Shown: positions 54,354 through 62,150 of the stretch, one piece after another
Numbering within the stretch: position 1 is the stretch's first letter
Layout: each line of letters begins with the position of its first letter
Source: Bacteroidaceae bacterium
Lineage (GTDB): Bacteria > Bacteroidota > Bacteroidia > Bacteroidales > Bacteroidaceae
Reading direction: 5' to 3'
DNA: 64,000 nucleotides
NCBI GenBank assembly: GCA_017465905.1
Contig: JAFTVE010000027.1
Location: forward strand, 62,001-126,000
The notes under the pieces: model-generated
What the model was told of the DNA's origin: nothing
The model's input: only the letters and a program-made list of their open reading frames with translations
The model's database searches: none
Translations under genes and position numbers: made by a program

Positions 54354-55823
54354 ATGAAAAACATCCTCATCACCCTCACCGCCATTCTGGCATCATTGAC
54401 CACCGTATATGCCGCCAATGGGCAGTACGACGTGCGAACCTTCGGAGCCGTAGGCGACGGAGTACACATCGACTCCCCCGCCATCAATGCCGCCCTCGAG
54501 CAGGCTGCCCGCGATGGTGGAGGCACCGTAGTGCTCACTCCGGGCACCTATCTCAGCTACTCGCTACACCTGCAGAGCAATGTCACCCTGCGTATCCAGA
54601 AGGGCGCCACACTGAAAGCCGCTCCCGTGACCGATCCCCAAGGCTACGACGAGGCCGAGCCCAACGAATCGCGATACCAGGACTTCGGACACAGCCATTG
54701 GCACAACTCGCTCCTCTGGGGCGATAGCCTGCACCATGTGACCATCGAGGGCGAGGGACTCATCGACGGCACCGACGTGCTCAGTCGTGGCGAGCCCCGC
54801 CGAGGATATACGGGTATGCCCCAAGCCAACAAGGCCCTTGCCCTGCGCGATTGCCACCATGTAACGATACGTGACGTGAGCTTCCTCGCTTGCGGACATT
54901 TCGCCCTGTTGCTCACGGGGGTCGACGACCTGCTCATCGAGAATGTTACGGCCGACACCAACCGCGACGGCTTCGACATCGATTGTTGCGAGCGCGTGGT
55001 CATCCGTGGTTGCCGTGTCAACACCGTTAACGACGATGCCATCGTGCTCAAGTGCTCCTACGCCTTGGGATGGGCCAAACCCACCGAGCATGTGCTCATC
55101 GAGGACTGTGAGGTCAGCGGCTACGACGTAGGCTCGCTCCTCGACGGCACCCGCACCACCCACACGCTCAAGGCTCCCGACGGTGACGGCCCCACAGGAC
55201 GCATCAAGCTGGGCACCGAGAGCAATGGCGGCTTCCGCCACATCACCATCCGCCGTTGCGCCTTCGAGCATTGCCGCGGCTTGGCTCTCGAGACGGTCGA
55301 CGGTGCGCCCATGGAGGATATCCGCGTGAGTCACCTCACTATGAACGATATCTGCAACTCGCCCATCTATATCCGCTTGGGCGACCGCATGCGCGGTCCT
55401 TCCACCCTGCCGCCCTCCTCGGTCAAGGACATCCGCATCAGCCACGTCCGTGTCACCGATGCCGATTGCCGCTATGCCTGCCTCATCGCTGGCCTCGAAG
55501 GCCATCCCGTACGCGATGTACGCATCAGCGACCTCACCATCGGCTACCGCGGAGGCATCACACTTGACGATGTGGCTCAGCAGCGCGGCTGCAACCCCTT
55601 CTTCTACGAGCCTGCCCGCAAGGACAAGAGCCGTGGCGTGCGCAGCTACCCCGAGCCATCGGCCCATGGCCTGCAACCCGCCTGGGGCTTCTCCATCAAC
55701 CATGCCGAGGACATCACCCTCCGTCGCGTGCGCATCAGCACCGCCACGCCCGACGAGCGCCCCTGGCTGTATGAGAACAATGTCAAGAGACTGAAAATGC
55801 GTAACCTAAAAGCGCAGAATTAG
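54354..55823 (+). CDS. GH28-family polygalacturonase-like glycoside hydrolase
   Basis: 489 residues with a signal peptide (ends VYAANG) and a right-handed parallel beta-helix. DVRTFGAVGDGVHIDSPAINAAL is the common N-terminal signature, seen here as FGAVGDGVHIDSPAINAA. Catalytic-region motifs are TNRDGFDIDCC (near residue 203), VNDDAIVLKCS (Asp pair near 227) and KLGTESNGGFRHITIR, where the usual GHG is replaced by NGG. GH28 enzymes cleave galacturonic acid linkages in pectin; exo- or rhamnogalacturonan activity is possible. More G+C-rich than the upstream genes. Paired with the GH2 gene downstream. Confidence 0.87.
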   Translation: MKNILITLTAILASLTTVYAANGQYDVRTFGAVGDGVHIDSPAINAALEQAARDGGGTVVLTPGTYLSYSLHLQSNVTLRIQKGATLKAAPVTDPQGYDEAEPNESRYQDFGHSHWHNSLLWGDSLHHVTIEGEGLIDGTDVLSRGEPRRGYTGMPQANKALALRDCHHVTIRDVSFLACGHFALLLTGVDDLLIENVTADTNRDGFDIDCCERVVIRGCRVNTVNDDAIVLKCSYALGWAKPTEHVLIEDCEVSGYDVGSLLDGTRTTHTLKAPDGDGPTGRIKLGTESNGGFRHITIRRCAFEHCRGLALETVDGAPMEDIRVSHLTMNDICNSPIYIRLGDRMRGPSTLPPSSVKDIRISHVRVTDADCRYACLIAGLEGHPVRDVRISDLTIGYRGGITLDDVAQQRGCNPFFYEPARKDKSRGVRSYPEPSAHGLQPAWGFSINHAEDITLRRVRISTATPDERPWLYENNVKRLKMRNLKAQN

Positions 55824-55857
55824 GCTTTCATAATTAACTTCGTTGATACTTGGCTAC

Positions 55858-55935
55858 ACTCGCTGAGAGATTGCAAGCCAGCTTGCATCTCGCTCGTTTG
55901 CGCAAGTATTCACAATTCAAAATTCAGAATTAAAA
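55858..55935 (+). promoter_or_regulatory. Palindromic element B with decayed -7 box and period-7 tract
   Basis: ACTCGCT (55858-55864), the palindrome TGCAAGC-CA-GCTTGCA (55872-55887) and CTCGCTCG (55889-55896) match the other elements. Where the -7 box should be there is TATTCACA (55907-55914), which opens a heptamer tract (ATTCACA, ATTCAAA, ATTCAGA) running to the GH2 start. Confidence 0.6.
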
Positions 55936-55938
55936 AAC

Positions 55939-58758
55939 ATGCGTTTCCTCCCCCTACTCCTCGCCCTCCTGTGCACCACGCACCTCACCGCACAGGACCC
56001 CACCAATACCACCCGACGTATCTACCTGAGCGGCACCGATGCCGAGCACACCCGCACCTGGGACTTTTACTGCTCGGGCGGACAGCAGAGCGGCAAATGG
56101 CACACCATCGAAGTACCCAGTTGCTGGGAGCTGCAAGGGTATGGCGAGTACACCTACGGCCGTTTCTACAAGACCAAGGGCCTCGAGCCCTCCACCGAGA
56201 CGGGGCGCTACCGCACCACCCTCAAGATGCCCGCGGGCGATGTCTACAAACTGGTTTTCGAAGGCTCCATGACCGACACCCGCGTATGGATCGATGGCCA
56301 GCAGGTGGGCCCCGTGCATCAGGGCGGCTTCACCGAGTTTGCCTACGACGTCACCCCCTACATCCGTCCCGGCAAGCGACAAACCCTCGAGGTGCTCGTG
56401 AGCAAGGAGTCGGCCAACTATAGTGTCAACTCCGCCGAGCGCCGTGCCGACTGGTGGCTCTTCGGAGGCATCTACCGCCCCGTATACATCGACATCCTGC
56501 CCCAGGAACATATCTCCCATGTGAGCATCGATGCGCGGGCCAATGGCGAGATATACGCCCAAGTGACTACCTCCCTGTCCGCCACGCAGGAGACGACACC
56601 TCCTGTCACTCTCACCATCGACGGCACTCCCGTACCTTATAATAAGGAGAAGGGGTGCTGGGTATACCCCAACCCCAAGACCTGGGACCCCGAGCACCCG
56701 AACCTCTACACCGCCACCTTCACACTGGGCGACAATCGGCATAGCGTGAGCCATCGCATCGGCTTCCGCACCATCGAGGTGCGCCCCCACGACGGCATCT
56801 ACCTCAACGGCACCAAGCTCGTCGTCAAGGGCACCAACCGCCACTGCTTCCATCCCGAGACGGGGCGTGCCCTCAGCCCTGCCATGAGCCTCAAGGATGC
56901 TCAGTTGCTCAAGCAGATGAACATGAATGCCGTGCGTTGCCACTACCCCTCCGACCGCCATTTCCTCGAGGTGTGCGACTCCATCGGCCTGCTCTACTTC
57001 GATGAGCTTGCCGGCTGGCAAACCCGCTACGACGACACCACCGCCATCCGCATGGTGCGCGAGATGGTGATGCGCGATGTCAACTATCCCTGCGTGTTCA
57101 TCTGGAGCAACGGCAACGAGGGCGGATGGAACCGCACCGTTGACCCCCTGTTTGCCGAACTCGACATACAGCGCCGCCATGTGGTGCATCCCTGGAGCGA
57201 CTTTGGCGACATCGACACCCACCACTATCCCGCCTATCAGACGGGCACCTACCGCCTCCACAACGGACAGAAGATTTTCATGCCCACCGAGTTCCTCCAC
57301 GGCAAGTACGACAAGGGTCAGGGCGCTGCCCTCGAGGACATGTGGAGCCACTGGACACGCTCGCCGCTCTTTGCCGGAGCCTTCATCTGGGCCTACGTCG
57401 ATGAGGCCGTGCGCCGCACCGACCTCCCCACGGGCAAGTCAGCAAGCAAGCACTTCGGCCAGCGCGGTTTCAACATCAAGGACTGCATCCTCGATAGCGA
57501 TGGAGGCCACGGCCCCGACGGCTGCATGGACCCCTACCGCCAGCCCGAGGCCAGCTTCTATACCATCCGCGAGGTGTGGAGCCCCATCTATATCGACCGC
57601 CTGCATATCACACCCTCGTTTGATGGGCGCGTGCTCGTCACCAACCGCTACCTCTTCACCCACCTCGACGAGTGCAGCATGCACTACCGCGTGAAGGCCC
57701 TCGATGGCCGACTCGTCCACGAAGGCGAGGTGGCTCTCCCGTCCATCCTCCCGGGCGAAAGCGGCTATGCCACTTTACAGGAGTTCACACGTACGGACAA
57801 CAGCTCATCCGCATCGACCTTCTGGCAGGGCGACGTGCTCGAGCTCATCGCCTACAACGCTCAAGGCGAGGAGGTGTGCAACTGGAGCGCTCCCATCCAC
57901 CGGGCCGATGAGCAGACCTTCCATCCTCAAGCCACGGCATGGCACCCCGTCACCTTCGACGAGCAGGGCCTCTTCCGCACCGATAGCCTCGTGGGTCCCT
58001 TCCCCGTGGGCATGAAGGCCGAGGTCACCCGCCACAAGCAGTACACCGAGCCCGACGGCACCATCGTCAACACCTTCTGGTACATGGGCGGCATCGATAG
58101 CATACAGTGGCGTCAGACCCCCGACGGCCTCCTCCACATGGATGCCGTGATGCTCAACGACGAGCGCGGCCACGGCATGCGCTCCTTCTTCACCGACGAC
58201 AGCAAGTGGACCATCGGCCTCACCTTCACCTACCCCGAGCAACAGGTCGACAGCATCCGCTGGATAGGCCGCGGCCCCTACCGCGTATGGCGCAACCGCC
58301 TCAAGGGACAGCACTTCGGCCGTTGGTCACTCGCCTACAACAACACCGTCACGGGCGACTACAATAAGCCCACGCCGCCCCTCTACCCCGAGTTCAAGGG
58401 CTACCGCAGCGACTTCCGCTGGATGGAGCTGCTCACTCACGACGGCTCCACATGGCGTGTAGGCACCCTCAACGAAGGCCTCTACCTCCGCCTGTTCACC
58501 CCCGAGGAGGCCGTTGACCAGACACCCGGTGAGATGGGCGGATTGCAGGAAACCGAGCCCCGCAAGCAGGAGCGCAGCATGGTGCGCTTCCCCTCGGGCG
58601 ACATCTCCTTCCTGCTATCCATTCCGCCCATACAGAGCTACAAGCCCCTCGAGCAATTAGGCCCTCAGAGCCAGCCCGACAACATCCGCATCAAGTCCGG
58701 CGACGAAGGCTTCCACATCCGCCTCGTCTTCGACTTCACGGCTCGCCCAGAAACGTGA
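55939..58758 (+). CDS. GH2-family glycoside hydrolase (beta-galactosidase type)
   Basis: 939 residues with a signal peptide (ends HLTAQD). The sugar-binding domain holds EVPSCWELQGYGEYTYG and WWLFGGIYRPVYIDI, followed by an Ig-like domain. The catalytic barrel has GTNRHCFHPETGRAL, the acid/base Glu in WSNGNEGGWN (Glu394) and the nucleophile in MPTEFLHGKY (Glu451), then a beta-galactosidase small-chain-like C-terminal part. Downstream of a GH28 gene, it probably trims beta-linked galactose or galacturonate side chains of pectin. The stop codon overlaps the 3' end of the opposing DUF4248-like gene by 23 bases. Confidence 0.9.
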   Translation: MRFLPLLLALLCTTHLTAQDPTNTTRRIYLSGTDAEHTRTWDFYCSGGQQSGKWHTIEVPSCWELQGYGEYTYGRFYKTKGLEPSTETGRYRTTLKMPAGDVYKLVFEGSMTDTRVWIDGQQVGPVHQGGFTEFAYDVTPYIRPGKRQTLEVLVSKESANYSVNSAERRADWWLFGGIYRPVYIDILPQEHISHVSIDARANGEIYAQVTTSLSATQETTPPVTLTIDGTPVPYNKEKGCWVYPNPKTWDPEHPNLYTATFTLGDNRHSVSHRIGFRTIEVRPHDGIYLNGTKLVVKGTNRHCFHPETGRALSPAMSLKDAQLLKQMNMNAVRCHYPSDRHFLEVCDSIGLLYFDELAGWQTRYDDTTAIRMVREMVMRDVNYPCVFIWSNGNEGGWNRTVDPLFAELDIQRRHVVHPWSDFGDIDTHHYPAYQTGTYRLHNGQKIFMPTEFLHGKYDKGQGAALEDMWSHWTRSPLFAGAFIWAYVDEAVRRTDLPTGKSASKHFGQRGFNIKDCILDSDGGHGPDGCMDPYRQPEASFYTIREVWSPIYIDRLHITPSFDGRVLVTNRYLFTHLDECSMHYRVKALDGRLVHEGEVALPSILPGESGYATLQEFTRTDNSSSASTFWQGDVLELIAYNAQGEEVCNWSAPIHRADEQTFHPQATAWHPVTFDEQGLFRTDSLVGPFPVGMKAEVTRHKQYTEPDGTIVNTFWYMGGIDSIQWRQTPDGLLHMDAVMLNDERGHGMRSFFTDDSKWTIGLTFTYPEQQVDSIRWIGRGPYRVWRNRLKGQHFGRWSLAYNNTVTGDYNKPTPPLYPEFKGYRSDFRWMELLTHDGSTWRVGTLNEGLYLRLFTPEEAVDQTPGEMGGLQETEPRKQERSMVRFPSGDISFLLSIPPIQSYKPLEQLGPQSQPDNIRIKSGDEGFHIRLVFDFTARPET

Positions 58759-58954
58759 CGATGGTCCTCACTTGCGAGCGTGAAAGCAGTTTCTGCTTCT
58801 CGCGATAGCCCACGGCCGTCATGGCCTCCCACAGGCCGCGCGTGAGGTGCATCTCCTCGCGGAAGTGGCGCAGGGCACTGTCGTAGTGGTGGTCGGGGTA
58901 GTACATCTGTGCCAGCTCGGCGAAGGGGTAGGGTTTGATTTTGAATCTACACAT
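58736..58954 (-). CDS. DUF4248-like small protein
   Basis: 72 residues beginning MCRFKIKPYPFAELAQMYYPD, read as FKIKPYPFAELA and MYYPD, the pattern of the small DUF4248 proteins found beside VirE-like genes in Bacteroidales. A winged-helix-like fold is possible. Function unknown. It is the last gene of the minus-strand accessory block and overlaps the GH2 stop region. Confidence 0.65.
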   Translation of the reverse strand: MCRFKIKPYPFAELAQMYYPDHHYDSALRHFREEMHLTRGLWEAMTAVGYREKQKLLSRSQVRTIVTFLGEP

Positions 58955-58984
58955 GGTTGTCGAATTAAAAATAACTGATTACTG

Positions 58985-59095
58985 ATTAATTGGTTTATGG
59001 TTGAGAGTTGATGGTTGAGGGTTTGTGGTTGATGGTTGAGGGTACCACCCGGATGGCCAATTTTCAATTTTCAACTTTCAATTCTCAATTTGCCG
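58985..59095. repeat. Period-7 tracts and CCGGATGG motif around the VirE-like gene stop
   Basis: GGTTGAT/GGTTGAG heptamers occupy about 58996-59043. ACCACCCGGATGG (59044-59056) follows, and then CAATTTT/CAACTTT/CAATTCT heptamers (59058-59092) run into the coding end of the VirE-like gene (stop at 59071-59073). Confidence 0.85.
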
Positions 59096-61362
59096 CCGTG
59101 GCGCCGCAAATATTCCTCCGTCTTGATATAGCGTTGTCGGCCAGCCTCGTCGCGTGTCATCTCCTCGCCATAGAGTTCGATGTATCCGCGTTGCTTCCAG
59201 TTGTTGAGCATATGCGTCAGCGATCCGCCTCGCACTCCCATGCGTGTGCGCAGGGCGCCAGCCTCCTCGCGGGTGAACACCTCGGGCAAGAGGTCGAGCA
59301 GGTTTTGTGGGCCCTTGTGCTTCTTTTTTTCGCCTGCCTCCTCCTGTGCCTCGATGGCCTCGCCGAAGAGGTGCATCTTGCACCAGAGGTCGTAGTGCAA
59401 TGACCAGCGGACGAACTCCTCCATCGTCTTGTCCCACCGCTCGCCGTGGGCCACGTAGAGCACCATGGCCTTGAGGTAGGCTATCACGTTGGCGCGGAAG
59501 GAGAGGTTCTCGTACACGCGGTTTTGCGACAACCGCGCCGTCTCGGCACACTCCTCCACCAACCGCTTGGCCAGCGTCATCGCCTGCCGGCACTCGATGG
59601 TGCCGCGTGCCTTGGTCAGGCATTCGATGTAGGGGCGCAGCTCCTCGTCGAAGGCGGCATCGTAGGAGCCGTATACGGGCATCTCGGAGCCTATCTCGCG
59701 GGGCGGTATCATGCAGAAGTTGATGCGCGAGATGGGGCCGTCGGTGAGCACGCCCTGGAAGTAGGCCTGCCCCTTGCGGATGGTGGTGGCGGCGTTCCAG
59801 TTGAAGCGGATGCACACCCTTTCGCTCACCGAGGAGGTGCCCACGCGCGTCTGCCCATACACGTTGTCGGGGTCGAAGGAGAGGCACATGATTTGGAAAT
59901 GTGCCTTCGAGCGTGCCGAGGTCTTCAGGGCGTCAAACTGGTCAATCTCGTTCATCTTCGTGTAGAGGAAGCGCTCCTCGGCATCGGCGAGTCGTTGCAC
60001 GAAGGCGGCGTTGGTCATGTCGGGGTCAATCTCCTGGATGACCAGCCCCTCGGGTCGCTGGCGCTTGTCCTTGTTGGCTCCCTTGGTCACCATCTCGCGC
60101 TTCCACTCGCGCTCGCGGGCGAGGTTCTCCATGTCGCGCTGGCGTATGTCGCGCAGGATGTGGTTGATGGGCTCCGAGATGCAGTTCTTTCCCGCGCCCG
60201 TCTCGCCAACCAATACGTTCATCAGCGTGGCCTCGTGCAGCACGTTGTCGATGTATCGGAAGCGGGTCTTCCACAGGTGGGCACCCAGGGCGGGAAACAC
60301 CGCGTGGGCCACGGCCGCGCGATACACCCTCGGTGTGCGGCTCACGAGCAGCTTGATGAGGGGCGGCAACCTCCTCGGCATGGGTGGCGGTGCTAATTCT
60401 GAATTTTGAATTCTGAATTCTGAATTGTCCTCCAACCGCTCTTTGCAGATGGCCAGCGTGCGTCGCATGATGCGCGGCATGGTCTTCGTCTGGCTACGGG
60501 CACAGGCGCTCCGTATCGTGGCCATCCACTTGTCGCGCCCCTCGCCATAGGTGGGCAGTATGCTGGCTATCCACTCGGGGTCGTCGTTGGTCACGTAGCG
60601 CAGGTGGCAGGCCATGGAGAAGATGAAGTTGTTGCGGCTCCCGTGCTCGGGCTTGCCGCCCATCTGCTCTTCGAGGGTGGCGACGATTTCGGTGTAGGGG
60701 ATGCCGTCGTAGGTCTCCGGGTACTCTGAATTCTTGGAGCTCTTGGAGTTCTCGGAATTCTCTGAGTTCTCTGAGCCCTCCGAGTTCTCCGAGCTCTCCG
60801 AACTCTCCGCCTCGAAGAGCTTCTCGCTCAAGCACAGCACATACCCCCTGGGCACGGCAAACGAGCATCGCGCATAGTCCTTCACGCAGGCGTCGTAGTG
60901 CGTGTCGCCCAGCTGGCGTGCCATCCATGCCTGTGCCTCGGCCAGCGTCATGCCCTGGGGCACGGTGAACACCAGTCGTAGCCCCTCGAGGCTCGGCGAT
61001 ATGTGGGCCATCACGATGCCCAGCTCCTCCTTGCGCGGCGCTATCTCCTCCCATCGCGCACGAGGGTTGGCGATGTGGTCGAGGTCATAGATCGAGAGTC
61101 CGCTCGGTATGGCCTCGTCGTTCTTGCGGCGGCCGTTCTTGAAGATGGCGTGGAAGGTGAAGATGGGCAATCGCTTCTTCAGCTCCCCCTTCAGCGTGTC
61201 ATACTCGTCGCGTGTGAGCTCCCCACGGCGGCAGGCCTCCAAGGCATCCTCTATCTCGGCGCAGATGCCCGCCACGTGCGCACTATCCAGTGTCTCATCC
61301 ATCAGGGCAGGCGTACACTCCTGCACCTTGCTCCTTATGTTTGTTGCTATTCCAAAATTCAT
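59071..61362 (-). CDS. VirE N-terminal domain / DUF3987-type P-loop protein
   Basis: 763 residues. The N-terminal 180 residues match the BT4734/VirE-N type found in primase-like proteins (FKNGRRKNDEAIPSGLSIYDLDH, seen as SGLSIYDLDH; ARCSFAVPRGYVLCL). The middle and C-terminal part is DUF3987-like with a P-loop VGETGAGKN (about 383-391), and EIDPDMTNAAFVQRL and YTKMNEIDQFDAL downstream. Such proteins accompany mobile or phage-like loci in Bacteroidales and are thought to act on DNA. Two low-complexity inserts are visible: Ser/Glu/Asn-rich (about 183-213) and NSEFRIQNSE (about 312-322). The last residues (KLRIES) come from a heptamer tract. Confidence 0.8.
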   Translation of the reverse strand: MNFGIATNIRSKVQECTPALMDETLDSAHVAGICAEIEDALEACRRGELTRDEYDTLKGELKKRLPIFTFHAIFKNGRRKNDEAIPSGLSIYDLDHIANPRARWEEIAPRKEELGIVMAHISPSLEGLRLVFTVPQGMTLAEAQAWMARQLGDTHYDACVKDYARCSFAVPRGYVLCLSEKLFEAESSESSENSEGSENSENSENSKSSKNSEYPETYDGIPYTEIVATLEEQMGGKPEHGSRNNFIFSMACHLRYVTNDDPEWIASILPTYGEGRDKWMATIRSACARSQTKTMPRIMRRTLAICKERLEDNSEFRIQNSELAPPPMPRRLPPLIKLLVSRTPRVYRAAVAHAVFPALGAHLWKTRFRYIDNVLHEATLMNVLVGETGAGKNCISEPINHILRDIRQRDMENLAREREWKREMVTKGANKDKRQRPEGLVIQEIDPDMTNAAFVQRLADAEERFLYTKMNEIDQFDALKTSARSKAHFQIMCLSFDPDNVYGQTRVGTSSVSERVCIRFNWNAATTIRKGQAYFQGVLTDGPISRINFCMIPPREIGSEMPVYGSYDAAFDEELRPYIECLTKARGTIECRQAMTLAKRLVEECAETARLSQNRVYENLSFRANVIAYLKAMVLYVAHGERWDKTMEEFVRWSLHYDLWCKMHLFGEAIEAQEEAGEKKKHKGPQNLLDLLPEVFTREEAGALRTRMGVRGGSLTHMLNNWKQRGYIELYGEEMTRDEAGRQRYIKTEEYLRRHGGKLRIES
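60394..60427. repeat. Period-7 tract inside the VirE-like gene
   Basis: Four heptamers of the GAATTCT/GAATTTT type, in frame, encode NSEFRIQNSE in the product. The same repeat type fills intergenic spacers elsewhere. Confidence 0.9.
60723..60812. repeat. Degenerate 9-bp/18-bp repeats inside the VirE-like gene
   Basis: Units such as GAGTTCTCG/GAGCTCTCC on the plus strand encode a tract of Glu, Ser, Asn and Lys (ESSENSEGSENSENSENSKS) in the product. Confidence 0.85.
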
Positions 61363-61667
61363 ACAAAGTCCTCCATAAAATCAATAAAACTACTTGCCAT
61401 GCCACTCTCCGCCTCTATGGCGCGTGCAGGCACGATGCTCTCGTCGCGTCGGATGTGCAGGTTCATCCTCACCTGCTCCTCGTTCACCGTGACGCGCCCA
61501 TGGGGCAATCGCATATATCGCGTGCCGGGCTTGGGACGCCAGTCGCGGCGGTGTTCGTTGAAGTTACCCTCCGTAGGGTTTACCAAGGCCAGTGTGCCCT
61601 GAATGCGTTTGTTACCATTTAAGAGTTGTGTATACACACGGTCTGAAATCTGAATCTGTACTATCAT
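61359..61667 (-). CDS. Small hypothetical protein upstream of the VirE-like gene
   Basis: 102 residues, overlapping the start of the VirE-like gene by 4 bases, so probably coupled in translation. Beta-rich N-terminus (MIVQIQISDRVYTQLLNGNKRIQG) seen as IQISDRVYTQLLNG, then GTRYMRLPHGRVTVNEEQVRMNL. No signal peptide or metal motif. I do not recognise the family; its conserved-looking position suggests a partner of the VirE-like protein. Confidence 0.65.
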   Translation of the reverse strand: MIVQIQISDRVYTQLLNGNKRIQGTLALVNPTEGNFNEHRRDWRPKPGTRYMRLPHGRVTVNEEQVRMNLHIRRDESIVPARAIEAESGMASSFIDFMEDFV

Positions 61668-61791
61668 AATCTTCGAGTTTAGTGTGAGCCATCAGGAGAA
61701 GCGAAGTTGTTGGGCCCTTTCATCGATACATCCCCGCTCACTTCAAGCTCGAATGAGTTGTTTTACTTGTTTAGGGTATCATCCGGATGGT
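61668..61791. other. Spacer with CATCCGGATGG motif and AT repeat
   Basis: CATCCGGATGG (61780-61790) is followed by TTTAATTTTTAATTTT, which runs into the 3' end of the next minus-strand gene. A 20-codon GTG-initiated frame (61679-61741) is the only coding possibility and is not called. Confidence 0.6.
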
Positions 61792-62070
61792 TTAATTTTT
61801 AATTTTCACGATGTCCGCCACCACGATATCCTGATACACCTGCCCGTTATACTCGCGGGTGGTGAAGCGCAGTGCCGCCGCCACCAGCTCGCCCGCATAG
61901 AAGCGGCATTGTGCCAGGTTGCCCAGCATCGTGGCTACGAAGGTGTCTTCATACCTTCCGCCCAGCTCCTGCAGGACGATGGTCGATTTCATCACTTGGC
62001 CTCCCTCGGCCTTCTGACTAGGCACGGCGATGGTCTCGCTCTGTGCCACTACTTTGAGGATTTGTTTCAT
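61792..62070 (-). CDS. Small OB-fold-like protein (DUF3127-like)
   Basis: 92 residues. The pattern MKSTIVLQELGGRYEDTFVATMLG ... FTTREYNGQVYQDIVVADIVKI, seen as STIVLQELGG and REYNGQVYQDIVV, resembles DUF3127, small proteins with an expected single-stranded-nucleic-acid OB fold. First gene of the unit with the 102-aa protein, the VirE-like protein and the DUF4248-like protein. The last residues (KIKN) lie in the AT-repeat. The family call is tentative. Confidence 0.6.
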   Translation of the reverse strand: MKQILKVVAQSETIAVPSQKAEGGQVMKSTIVLQELGGRYEDTFVATMLGNLAQCRFYAGELVAAALRFTTREYNGQVYQDIVVADIVKIKN

Positions 62071-62097
62071 TGTACCTTACTTTTATTGATGGTTATA

Positions 62098-62140
62098 AAA
62101 AAATGCTTCCGTAATCTCTGTGCGCACTGATTACGGAAGC
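62098..62140 (-). terminator. Terminator-like hairpin in the leader of the accessory operon
   Basis: A perfect 12-bp stem (62140-62129 with 62116-62105 on the minus strand), 12-base loop, followed by ATTTTTTT. A -7-like box TAACTTCG (62147-62140) overlaps its start, so the hairpin may lie at the very 5' end of the next transcript. Confidence 0.7.
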
Positions 62141-62150
62141 GAAGTTACGA

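Noticed and set aside
61679-61741. A 20-codon GTG-started ORF (minus strand) between two accessory genes
   Set aside because: Very short and without a ribosome-binding site, although VSMKGPNNFASPDG looks protein-like. It could be a gene remnant but cannot be supported.
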